Source of the DNA: DATBGO01 sp963785765
GTDB lineage: Bacteria > Actinomycetota > Actinomycetes > Streptosporangiales > Streptosporangiaceae
Length of the DNA stretch: 64,000 nt
Assembly (NCBI GenBank): GCA_963785765.1
Contig: CAWAWM010000001.1
Coordinates: forward strand, 496,001 to 560,000
Direction: 5' to 3'
Part shown: positions 8,362 through 16,113 of the stretch, one piece after another
Layout: the number at the start of each line of letters is the position of its first letter
Numbering within the stretch: position 1 is the stretch's first letter
Notes under the pieces: generated by a model
The model's input: the letters and a program-made list of their open reading frames with translations, nothing else
Told to the model about the DNA's origin: nothing
The model's database searches: none
Program-made: the position numbers and the translations under genes

Positions 8362-8427
8362 GCCGACGCCGTTCAGCTCGCGCTGCCGTGAGCGGGCGCC
8401 GTTCAGTTCGCGCTGCTGTGAGCGGTG
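8338..8427. repeat. Three 30-bp tandem repeats across a convergent gene boundary
   Basis: Units start at 8338, 8368 and 8398, each beginning GCCGTTCAGCTCGCGCTG with small differences. The first copy encodes the last residues and stop of the radical SAM gene. The third encodes, on the other strand, the last residues and stop of the rhodanese gene. Confidence 0.88.
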
Positions 8428-8822
8428 GACAGCACCGGCAGTCCTGCTGCCTGCCAGGCCCGGAAGCCGCCCGCCAGATCGGTGGCGGCACTGAGGCCGA
8501 GATCCTGCAGGGCCGCGGCCGCCAGGCTGGAGGTGTAGCCCTCTGAGCACACCACGATGACCCGCAAGTCATAGCTGGCCTGCGGCAGCTTGGCGTCCGA
8601 GGCGGGATCAAGCCGCCATTCGAGGACATTGCGCTCGATCGGCATGGCGCCTGGGATCTCGCCCTCCGCGGCCCGCTGAGCCGCGGGGCGGATGTCGACC
8701 AAGAGTGCCCCGTCCCGGGCCGCTGCCGACGCCTGATGCGGATCCAGCCGCTGCAAGCGACCCCGGGCCTGCGCAAGCATTTCGTCGATGGTCCGGCTGC
8801 CCGGCGGCCGTCCCGCCGTCAC
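8403..8822 (-). CDS. Rhodanese-like sulfurtransferase
   Basis: This 139-residue single rhodanese domain shows LLVDIRPAAQRAAEGEIPGA (CH2A motif) and the active-site loop VVCSEGYTSS, with catalytic Cys near residue 91. The final motif is LAGGFRAWQAAGLPV. It likely transfers sulfane sulfur to a thiol acceptor. It follows the cysteine dioxygenase gene with an ATGA overlap, so both probably act in cysteine/sulfane sulfur breakdown. Confidence 0.9.
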   Translation of the reverse strand: MTAGRPPGSRTIDEMLAQARGRLQRLDPHQASAAARDGALLVDIRPAAQRAAEGEIPGAMPIERNVLEWRLDPASDAKLPQASYDLRVIVVCSEGYTSSLAAAALQDLGLSAATDLAGGFRAWQAAGLPVLSTAHSSAN

Positions 8823-9394
8823 CAGTCCGGCCCGGCCGTCCTGGTGGCCACCTGGACCAGACCGTCCGCGGTCAGCTCGAACTTGCGCATCGCAGTCAGC
8901 GGCGGCGAGTAGGCGTGCACGCTGACTGCGGGCTCAGCCCAGGTGTTCTGGACGTCGTGCACATGCTTCGAGCCAAATGACCGCACGGTGCCCGCGGAGA
9001 CCGACCTGCTGCGAGCCTGGCTCCGCCCCGCCGGGACGGTGCGCTCGGACAGCCGGCCACGCGCTATCCCGAACGCGCCCACGGCTTCTCCGTGATCATG
9101 AAATCCAGTATGCTGCCCCGGCAGCCAGCTCAGCAGCCATATCTCGTAATCATCGGCTAGTTCCAGGCGCTGGTACCAGCGCTGCGGTTCGGTGAACCTG
9201 ACGAGCTGGCTCCAGCGTGCCTGATCCGCCACGATCTCCCCCACCAGCCGGCCCAGCGATAGCTGGCCCATTGGTAGCTGGCTCCGACGAGGCCGGCTCC
9301 GATGACCCTGACTCGGCCCGGTGGCGCGCGCGTCCAGCCTGGTGGGCCGCGGGTGCTGCCCGACTGCGGCCTGATAGCCGATGGTGACCGTCAT
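8819..9394 (-). CDS. Cysteine dioxygenase-family cupin
   Basis: This 191-residue cupin has the iron-binding pattern GFHDHGEAVGAFGIARG in motif 1 and KHVHDVQNT in motif 2. Both match bacterial cysteine dioxygenases, which oxidise cysteine to cysteine sulfinate. The first 40 residues are a variable Arg-rich extension. It is first in a two-gene operon with a rhodanese. The start follows an AT-rich stretch (9395-9440), which probably holds its promoter and contains TTGACT on the minus strand. No good -10 at proper spacing could be assigned. Confidence 0.85.
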   Translation of the reverse strand: MTVTIGYQAAVGQHPRPTRLDARATGPSQGHRSRPRRSQLPMGQLSLGRLVGEIVADQARWSQLVRFTEPQRWYQRLELADDYEIWLLSWLPGQHTGFHDHGEAVGAFGIARGRLSERTVPAGRSQARSRSVSAGTVRSFGSKHVHDVQNTWAEPAVSVHAYSPPLTAMRKFELTADGLVQVATRTAGPDW

Positions 9395-9583
9395 CCCATA
9401 AATCCAATCGACTTAATAGGCAATTTGTTTTAGTCAATTTACCACGCCCGCCTGCGGCCGGGCGGGCAGATGGCCTGGTATGAGCATTGCTCCGATACCG
9501 CCCGTATCGTCCGGCCCTGGCCGGCCGGTCCGCGCCGCGCCCCTGCGCCGGAGCGCACCGCAGCCGCACGTAAGGTTGCTGCC

Positions 9584-10873
9584 GTGGAAGCCCAGCTCGA
9601 TCACGCAGGCCAGCGCGTGCCGGACCGGCTGGTCGTCCGCACCGTCGAGATAGCCGATCCTGGAGACCTGCTCGCGCGCCTGCCGGGCCAGATGCCGCTC
9701 GCCTGGATCCGGCGCCGCGACGGCCTGGTCGGCTGGGGAGAATCCGCCCGCGTGATCATCCCGGCCGGCGAAGACAGGTTCACTGCGGGTGAGAAGTGGC
9801 TGCGCGAGCTGTTCGACGGCGCCGCGGTTACCGACGAGCTGGCCGTGCCCGGCTCGGGACCGGTCGCTTTCGGCAGCTTCACGTTCGACCCGGCTTCCGA
9901 CGGCTCGGTGCTCGTGGTGCCCCGCATCGTCGTGGCCCGCCGGGCCGGCCGGGCCTGGCTCACCACCATCAACGACGGCCACGCCGCGCAGCCGAAGCAG
10001 CCGCTACGGCCGCCGGTCGGTGTCCGCTGGCACGACGGCAGCCTGAGCGCCATGCAATGGCAGCGCGCGGTGGCGAAGGCGGTCGCCAGGATCAGGACCG
10101 GAGATCTGCGCAAGGTGGTGCTGGCCAGGGACCTGTACGCGGCCGCCGCCGAGGACATCGACGCGCGCCTGCTGCTGGTCAGGCTCGCCGCACGGTACCC
10201 GGACTGCTACACGTTCTCCTGCGCGGGCCTGGCCGGTGCCACGCCGGAGCTGCTGATCAAGCGCGAGGGTCCTGAGGTGACCTCCCTAGTGCTGGCGGGC
10301 ACCACGCCGCGCGGCGCCAGCCCGGGCGAGGACGATGCGCTCGGCGCCGCGCTGCTCGCCTCGGCCAAGGACGTGGAGGAGCACGCATATGCCGTCGCGG
10401 ACGTGCGGGCTTCGCTCGCGCCGCGCTGCGGCGAACTGTCGATAGATCCGCGGCCCTCGCTGCTGCGGCTGGCGAACGTGCAGCACCTGGCGACCCGGGT
10501 GCATGGTCAGCTGGTCGTCGGCGCTCCGGCGGATCGGGGCCACCCGGCCGGAGAGCGGACGCCGCCGACCGCCCTGGCTCTCGCCGCGGCCCTGCATCCG
10601 ACCGCCGCGGTCTGCGGCACTCCGGCCGGCCCGGCCATGGAGCTGATCCGGGAGCTGGAGGGCATGGACCGGGGCCGGTACGCGGGCCCGGTCGGCTGGG
10701 TCGATGCGCAGGGGAACGGCGAATGGGGCATCGCGTTGCGCTGCGCTGAGCTCGATGGCGCGCGGGCCCGGCTGTTCGCGGGCTGCGGCATCGTCGCTGA
10801 CTCAGATCCGGCCGCCGAGCTTGCTGAGGCACAGGTCAAGTTCCGGCCGGTGCAGGACGCGCTGGAGGGCTAG
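9584..10873 (+). CDS. menF: Isochorismate synthase
   Basis: This 429-residue chorismate-utilising enzyme converts chorismate to isochorismate, the first step of menaquinone synthesis. The C-terminal domain shows KVVLARD, YPDCYTF, ATPELLI, LAGTTPRG, SAKDVEEHAY, HPTAAVCGTP and GPVGWVDAQGNGEW, all typical of the MenF/EntC/DhbC group. The adjacent menD, menC, menB and menE favour MenF over a siderophore role. GTG at 9584 is chosen because homology and an AAGG site lie there. A further 38 open codons upstream are Arg/Ala-rich and probably untranslated. Its TAG shares the palindrome CTAG with the stop of menD. Confidence 0.92.
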   Translation: MEAQLDHAGQRVPDRLVVRTVEIADPGDLLARLPGQMPLAWIRRRDGLVGWGESARVIIPAGEDRFTAGEKWLRELFDGAAVTDELAVPGSGPVAFGSFTFDPASDGSVLVVPRIVVARRAGRAWLTTINDGHAAQPKQPLRPPVGVRWHDGSLSAMQWQRAVAKAVARIRTGDLRKVVLARDLYAAAAEDIDARLLLVRLAARYPDCYTFSCAGLAGATPELLIKREGPEVTSLVLAGTTPRGASPGEDDALGAALLASAKDVEEHAYAVADVRASLAPRCGELSIDPRPSLLRLANVQHLATRVHGQLVVGAPADRGHPAGERTPPTALALAAALHPTAAVCGTPAGPAMELIRELEGMDRGRYAGPVGWVDAQGNGEWGIALRCAELDGARARLFAGCGIVADSDPAAELAEAQVKFRPVQDALEG

Positions 10874-12834
10874 CGGGCCAGCCGGGGCGAGCCGGCTGCG
10901 GCCGAGCAGGCGGCCCGAAGCGCGGCCCGAAGCTGCGCTCCGGCCGCGCGATCGGTGCGGACCTCGACCACCCGTACCCCATCGCCGGCCAGCGCACCGG
11001 GCAGGTCAGCCGGGCGCTCCAGCCGGGTATACGGCATCCGCGCCGCGCGAGCGAGGCTGCCGAGGTCCGCATCGTGCGGCGTACCGAAAACCCGCTCGAA
11101 CGGCCCGGCGACGGCAGCCTGCTCCAGGTCGGAGAAGATCCCGCCGCCGTTGTTGTTGACCACCACCAGGCACAGATCAGGCCGCGGCTCGTCCGGCCCG
11201 AGCATCAGGCCCGGCGCGTCATGCAGGAACGCGAGATCGCCGAGCAGCGCGGCCGCCGGGCCGCCACCGGCCGCCTGGTGCGCCAGGGCCGCTCCGATCG
11301 CCGATGAGATGAGCCCGTCGATGCCGCTCGCGCCGCGGCTGGCCAGCACCCGGAGGTCGGCCCGGGGCCGCATGTGCAGGTCCAGGTCACGCACCGGCAG
11401 GCTGGAGGCGGCCCACAACAGCCCGCCCGCGGGCAGCGCGGCGGCCAGGTCGCGGGCCAGCCTCGGCTCGCTGAGGAGCGGGCCTGAATCAAGGATGGCG
11501 TCCGCGGCGGCGCGTGCCGCGGCATCCGCGGCCCGCCACGAATCAAGCCACGAAGACCGGCGCGGCTCACCCGGCGCGGCGCGCGCGCGCCATCCTGCCT
11601 CGCCGGCCAGCCGGACCGCGGCGGTGACCTCGGTGGCGCTCCGGGCCGGATCAGCCCACCGGCCCGGGCCCTGGGCGAGCACGACGTGCCGGGCCGGAAC
11701 CGGGCCTGGCGCGCCCTTCAGGAACGCCAGCTGCGGCCGGGACAGGCCAGGACGGCCCGCCGACACGATCAGGTCAGGCCGGTGCGCGGCGGTGAAGGCC
11801 GGCGTGGCCAGCAGGTAGCCGTAGGCCGACAGCGCGTTCGGGCCCCGGCGGGCATTCGAGGACGGCTCGGCGAGCACCGGCCAGCCGGCCGTCTCGGCGA
11901 GCCCGGCCAGCGGCGCGGGGTCATAGTCCCCGTCCCCGCAGACCAGTACGCCGCGCTCGGCCCAGTCCAGCTCGGTCCAGCCCGGCTCGGTCCGGTCCGG
12001 CTCGGTCCGGTCCGGCTCGGTCCAGCCTGGCTCGGTGCGGGATCGCTGGCCGGCCCCGGGGAAGCGCGTCCACGGCCGCCCGCCTGGCCGGCCGTCCAGC
12101 GGCTCCGGCCAGTCCCCGGAGCCCGCCCCAGACCAGCCCGGCCCAGACCAGCCCGGCCCAGCCAAGCCCGGCCCAGCCAAGCCCGGCCCAGCCAAGCCCG
12201 GCCCAGCCAAGCCCGGCTCAGCCAAGCCCGGCCCGGACGACTCTGGCCCGTCCGCCGAGCCCGCTGCCCACGGCCCGCCGGCGTCAGGGACCAGCGGCTC
12301 CCTGAACGCTACGTTCAGATGGACCGGCCCGGGGAGCCCGGCGGCCTGGCCGCCCGCGTGCGCCCAGGCCCGGCAGGCCACCGAACGCCAGTACCCGGCC
12401 ATCCCCGCCCGGGCCTCGGGGACGCCCGTTTCGCAGAACCAGCGCACCGCTCCCCCGTACAGCTTCAGCTGGTCGATCGTCTGGTTGGCACCGGTGCCCC
12501 GCAGTTCGGGCGGCCGGTCGGCGGTGATCACGATCAGCGGCACGCACGCCTCGTCGGCCTCGATGACCGCCGGGTGAAAGTGCGCCGCCGCCGTGCCCGA
12601 GGTGCACGCCAGAGCCACCGGGCGGCGGCTCGCCTTGGCCAGCCCGAGCGCCGTGAACGCCGCGCTCCGCTCGTCGATCCGCACGTGCAGGCGGAGCTCT
12701 CCGGCGGCGGCCCGATCGTGCAGTGCCAGCGCGAGCGGCGTGCTGCGCGAGCCTGGCGCGAGGACCGCCTCGCGCAGGCCGCACCGGATCAGCTCGTCGG
12801 CCAGCACGGTGGCGAACGCGGTGGCCGGGTTCAT
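10870..12834 (-). CDS. menD: SEPHCHC synthase MenD with expanded linker
   Basis: This thiamine-diphosphate enzyme joins isochorismate and 2-oxoglutarate. N-terminal motifs are VLAPGSRSTPLALAL, RIDERSAAF, ALACTSGTAAAHFHPAV and ITADRPPELRGTGANQTIDQ. The C-terminal ThDP site contains NGGGIFSDLEQA. At 654 residues it is longer than the usual 520-580. The excess is a repeat-rich insertion at about residues 195-300, made of GLAGP units and TEPDR units. The insertion joins domains and should not disrupt the active site. It overlaps menC by ATGA. Confidence 0.93.
   Translation of the reverse strand: MNPATAFATVLADELIRCGLREAVLAPGSRSTPLALALHDRAAAGELRLHVRIDERSAAFTALGLAKASRRPVALACTSGTAAAHFHPAVIEADEACVPLIVITADRPPELRGTGANQTIDQLKLYGGAVRWFCETGVPEARAGMAGYWRSVACRAWAHAGGQAAGLPGPVHLNVAFREPLVPDAGGPWAAGSADGPESSGPGLAEPGLAGPGLAGPGLAGPGLAGPGWSGPGWSGAGSGDWPEPLDGRPGGRPWTRFPGAGQRSRTEPGWTEPDRTEPDRTEPGWTELDWAERGVLVCGDGDYDPAPLAGLAETAGWPVLAEPSSNARRGPNALSAYGYLLATPAFTAAHRPDLIVSAGRPGLSRPQLAFLKGAPGPVPARHVVLAQGPGRWADPARSATEVTAAVRLAGEAGWRARAAPGEPRRSSWLDSWRAADAAARAAADAILDSGPLLSEPRLARDLAAALPAGGLLWAASSLPVRDLDLHMRPRADLRVLASRGASGIDGLISSAIGAALAHQAAGGGPAAALLGDLAFLHDAPGLMLGPDEPRPDLCLVVVNNNGGGIFSDLEQAAVAGPFERVFGTPHDADLGSLARAARMPYTRLERPADLPGALAGDGVRVVEVRTDRAAGAQLRAALRAACSAAAGSPRLAR
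11940..12245. repeat. 15-bp minisatellites inside menD
   Basis: Two clusters lie here. About 11940-12040 repeats a CTCGGTCCGGTCCGG-type unit. About 12120-12245 repeats CCCGGCCCAGCCAAG. Both keep the reading frame and encode Pro/Gly-rich linker in MenD. Confidence 0.88.
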
Positions 12835-13856
12835 CCGGGCGGCCCGGGGGCAGGCAGCACGATCCGGCTCGGCCTGGGCCCGGCGAGGAACTCGGCGGCG
12901 GCCAGCATCCTGGTGACCCAGGGAGCGGGATCAGATTCCCAGGCGGACATCCGTTCCGGATCCGCGACAGCGGCCCGGACGGGCAGCGTTCCGTGCTCCG
13001 CTACCAGGGGCCGGCCGGTCACATCGCCGGCCAGCAGGCTCATCGTGGCCAGGCCGCAGTCATAAGGCAGCTCGGGCAGCGCGGCGGCCAGCGCCACTCC
13101 CGCCGCCAGCCCGACCGAAGACTCCACGGCGCTGGAGACGACCACCGGCAGGCCGCAGGCGGCCGCGACCCGCAGCGCGGCCGCGACCCCGCCGAGCGGC
13201 GCGGCCTTGAGCACCACGATGTCGGCGGCCCCGGCGACCCGCACAGCCAGCGGGTCGGCGGCCCGGCGGATCGATTCGTCGGCGGCCAGCGGCACGTCGA
13301 CCCGGGTCCGCAGCTCGGCGAGCTCGGCCAGGCTCGCGCACGGCTGTTCGGCGTATTCCAGCCCGAACGGGGCCAGTGCCCGCAGCATCGCCGTGGCATG
13401 CTCGACGTCCCAGCCGCCGTTGGCGTCCACCCGGATCCGCCCGGACGGCCCGAGCGCGTCCCGCACCGCCGCGACCCTGGCGATGTCATCGGCGTCGGCC
13501 TGCCCGGCTTCGGCGACCTTGACCTTCGCGGTCCGGCAGCCCCCGGCGGCGACGATCTCCCCGGCCCGCTGCGGCCCGACCGCGGGCACGGTGACGTTGA
13601 CCCCGACCCGGTCGCGCACCAGCGCCGGCCAGCCGGACGCCGCTGCCTCCAGCGCGCACGCCAGCCACGGGGCGCACTCCCGCGGCCCGTACTCGGCGAA
13701 CGGCGAGAATTCGCCCCAGCCGGCCGGTCCCTGGATCAGCGCGCCCTCGCGGACCGTGATACCGCGGAACCGCTCCCGCATGCCGATCGCGTAGCCGCGC
13801 ACGGTGGGCAGCAGTGCCGCCAGCAGCTCCCGCGGGTCGGCGCCGGGCTCGCTCAC
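12831..13856 (-). CDS. menC: o-Succinylbenzoate synthase
   Basis: This 341-residue enolase-superfamily enzyme dehydrates SHCHC to o-succinylbenzoate. Visible residues are the catalytic lysine pair in TAKVKVAE (about 133-137), the metal-binding Asp in RIRVDANGGW, Glu in EQPC, and Asp-Glu in PLAADESI. The second catalytic Lys is in DIVVLKAAPLGG. It sits between menB and menD on the minus strand with 4-base overlaps at both ends, so the three are one operon. Confidence 0.93.
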   Translation of the reverse strand: MSEPGADPRELLAALLPTVRGYAIGMRERFRGITVREGALIQGPAGWGEFSPFAEYGPRECAPWLACALEAAASGWPALVRDRVGVNVTVPAVGPQRAGEIVAAGGCRTAKVKVAEAGQADADDIARVAAVRDALGPSGRIRVDANGGWDVEHATAMLRALAPFGLEYAEQPCASLAELAELRTRVDVPLAADESIRRAADPLAVRVAGAADIVVLKAAPLGGVAAALRVAAACGLPVVVSSAVESSVGLAAGVALAAALPELPYDCGLATMSLLAGDVTGRPLVAEHGTLPVRAAVADPERMSAWESDPAPWVTRMLAAAEFLAGPRPSRIVLPAPGPPG

Positions 13857-14683
13857 GGGCGGCGCGGGAACCTGGCGAAGTCCGGCGGGCGCTTGTTGAC
13901 GTAGGCGTCCCGGCCCTCCTGGGCCTCTTCGCTCATGTAATACAGCAGCGTGGCGTCGCCGGCGAACTGCTGCATCCCGGCGGCACCGTCGGTGACCGCG
14001 TTCAGCGCGCCCTTGAGCATCCGCAGCGCGAGCGGCGACTTAGCCAGCAGCTCCCGTGCCCAGGTGACCGTCTCGGTCTCCAGATCCGCCAGCGGGACCA
14101 CGGTGTTGACCAGGCCCATCTCCAGCGCCTCGGCCGCGCTGTACTGCCGGCACAGGTACCAGATCTCCCTGGCCTTCTTCATGCCCACTGTGGAGGCCAG
14201 CAGCCAGGAGCCGTATCCCGCGTCGAAGGAGCCGACCCGGGGGCCGGTCTGGCCGAAGACCGCGTTGTCCGCCGCGATCGTCAGGTCACAGCAGACGTGC
14301 AGGACATGGCCACCGCCGATCGCGTACCCGGCCACCATCGCGATCACCGGCTTGGGCGTCCGGCGGATCTGCACTTGCAGGTCGAGCACGTTGAGGCGGC
14401 CCACCCCGTGGCTGTCGACATAGCCGTCATCGCCGCGGATCCGCTGGTCACCGCCTGAGCAGAACGCCTTGTCACCGGCGCCGGTCAAGATGATCACGCC
14501 GATCGACGGGTCGTCGCGGGCGGCGGTGAACGCATTCGACAGCTCGAACAGCGTCGTCGGCCGGAACGCGTTCCTGACCTCAGGCCGGTTAATGGTGATC
14601 TTGGCGATTCCCTCGGCCGTCTCGTAGGCGATATCGGTGTACTCGCCGCCGGTGGCCGGCCCCGATGGCTGCCAGTCGATCAC
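13853..14683 (-). CDS. menB: 1,4-Dihydroxy-2-naphthoyl-CoA synthase
   Basis: This 276-residue crotonase-fold enzyme has CSGGDQRIRGDDGYV, IAMVAGYAIGGGHVLH, GQTGPRVGSFDAGYGS and ARELLAKSPLALRMLK, which are diagnostic of MenB. It cyclises o-succinylbenzoyl-CoA. GTG at 14683 gives MIDWQPSG and is preceded by AGGAGGAGTGAC, an excellent ribosome site. The open frame further upstream is not coding. It heads the menB-menC-menD operon. Confidence 0.94.
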   Translation of the reverse strand: MIDWQPSGPATGGEYTDIAYETAEGIAKITINRPEVRNAFRPTTLFELSNAFTAARDDPSIGVIILTGAGDKAFCSGGDQRIRGDDGYVDSHGVGRLNVLDLQVQIRRTPKPVIAMVAGYAIGGGHVLHVCCDLTIAADNAVFGQTGPRVGSFDAGYGSWLLASTVGMKKAREIWYLCRQYSAAEALEMGLVNTVVPLADLETETVTWARELLAKSPLALRMLKGALNAVTDGAAGMQQFAGDATLLYYMSEEAQEGRDAYVNKRPPDFARFPRRP

Positions 14684-14731
14684 GTCACTCCTCCTGCCGA
14701 CCGCCTCATCTGCCCGATTAACCTTACGACC
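14684..14731. promoter_or_regulatory. Divergent men promoter region
   Basis: Only 48 bases separate the GTG starts of menB (minus) and menE (plus). This gap must hold the menB ribosome site and at least part of two promoters. The short AT-rich stretch GATTAACCTTACGAC is the likely core. Confidence 0.5.
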
Positions 14732-15925
14732 GTGACATCCCGGCCTCTGCACGCGGTCCTGCTCCCGCCCGGCGGATCCGGCCTGGCCCTGCTGCCGCGG
14801 CTGGCCGCCGCGCTGGACGGCACCGGCCCGGCGATCCTGCCGCTGGACGGCGCCCTGCCGCCCGCCAGGCTCGCCGCCCTGCTCGAGGCGTTCGCGCCCG
14901 CGGCCGTGCAGACCACAGATCCGGAACGGGACGTGCCCCGATGGCGGCCCCGCCCGGCTGGCCCCGGCGTGGAGCCGGACATTGCCGTCGTCGTCGCCAC
15001 CTCGGGTTCCACCGGGCAGCCGAAAGGCACCCAGCTCTCCGCGGCCGCCCTGCTGGCCTCGGCCGGGGCCTCGCTGGCGCGGATCGGCGCCGGTCCCGGC
15101 GACAAATGGCTCGCCTGCCTGCCCGCCTTCCACGTGGCCGGCCTCCAGGTGCTGGTCCGCTCCCTGCTGGCCGGCACCGAGCCTGGGCACAGTGAGCGGC
15201 TCACTCCTGAGGTGATCGCCGCCAGCCGCTGCGCCTACGTCTCGGTGGTCCCCACCCAGCTGCGCCGCCTGACCGAGGCGGGCGCGGACTTGTCAGCCTT
15301 CCGGGCGATCCTGCTCGGCGGCGCGGCTCCGCAGCCCGGGCTGGTGGCCGCGGCTACCGCCGCGGGCGGCCGGGTGATCACTACCTACGGGATGAGCGAG
15401 ACCTGCGGCGGCTGCGTCTATGACGGGGTCCCGCTGGAGCAGGTCCGGGTCGATATCGGGGCCGGCGGCCGGATCCGGATCGCCGGGCCGGTGCTGTTCT
15501 CCGGCTACCGGCTGCGACCTGACCTGACCGCCGCCGCGCTGGACGGAGCCTGGTTCGTCACCTCCGACCTCGGCACCCGCGGCCCGGACGGCCTGGTCGC
15601 GGTGCGCGGCCGGGCCGATGATGTGATCAATACCGGCGGCGAGAAGGTGATCGCCGCCGAGGTGACCGCCGCGCTGGGGACCTGCCCGGGTGTCCGGGAA
15701 GCCGCCGTGGTGGGGATACCAGACCCGGAATGGGGCGAGCGGGTCACCGCGATCGTGGTGCCCGCCGACCCCGCCAGCCCGCCTGGCCTGGCCCGGATCC
15801 GCGCGCACGTGCGGGACCGGCTGGGCGGTCATGCGGCGCCCCGGGAGCTGCGGCTGGTCGCCAGGATCCCATTGCTACCGTCGGGTAAACCTGACCGGGA
15901 GGCCCTGCGTACGCTGGAATCCTGA
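14732..15925 (+). CDS. menE: o-Succinylbenzoate-CoA ligase
   Basis: This 397-residue ANL-family ligase has the AMP-binding P-loop VATSGSTGQPKGTQ, the motif TTYGMSETCGG and the hinge region SDLGTRGPDGLVAVRGRADDVINTGGEKV. The C-terminal catalytic Lys is in LLPSGKPDREAL. The divergent neighbour menB and the short length fit MenE, which activates o-succinylbenzoate. The GTG start has no clear Shine-Dalgarno site and may be leaderless. Confidence 0.92.
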   Translation: MTSRPLHAVLLPPGGSGLALLPRLAAALDGTGPAILPLDGALPPARLAALLEAFAPAAVQTTDPERDVPRWRPRPAGPGVEPDIAVVVATSGSTGQPKGTQLSAAALLASAGASLARIGAGPGDKWLACLPAFHVAGLQVLVRSLLAGTEPGHSERLTPEVIAASRCAYVSVVPTQLRRLTEAGADLSAFRAILLGGAAPQPGLVAAATAAGGRVITTYGMSETCGGCVYDGVPLEQVRVDIGAGGRIRIAGPVLFSGYRLRPDLTAAALDGAWFVTSDLGTRGPDGLVAVRGRADDVINTGGEKVIAAEVTAALGTCPGVREAAVVGIPDPEWGERVTAIVVPADPASPPGLARIRAHVRDRLGGHAAPRELRLVARIPLLPSGKPDREALRTLES

Positions 15926-16113
15926 CGGGTGCGCCTGAACTTCGCGCAGGGCGTACGGCACCAGCACGGGAACAATTAGCCGCGCCGAGCGTTACAAGAT
16001 AGTGCCCGCGCTGCACAATACCAACTACTGCGGGCCCCCGGCCACCGACAGCGCCACCCGGGCGCGCTGTCCAGAGCGCACGTCTGATATGCGCCCACGA
16101 AGGGAGGTGTCTC

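Noticed and set aside
11686..13065. A 459-codon plus-strand frame
   Set aside because: It is antisense to menD and menC. The repeat-like Ala/Arg/Pro content derives from the menD minisatellites.
14684..15190. N-terminal extension of the menB frame
   Set aside because: It lies antisense to menE. The GTG at 14683 has an excellent ribosome site and fits MenB homologues.
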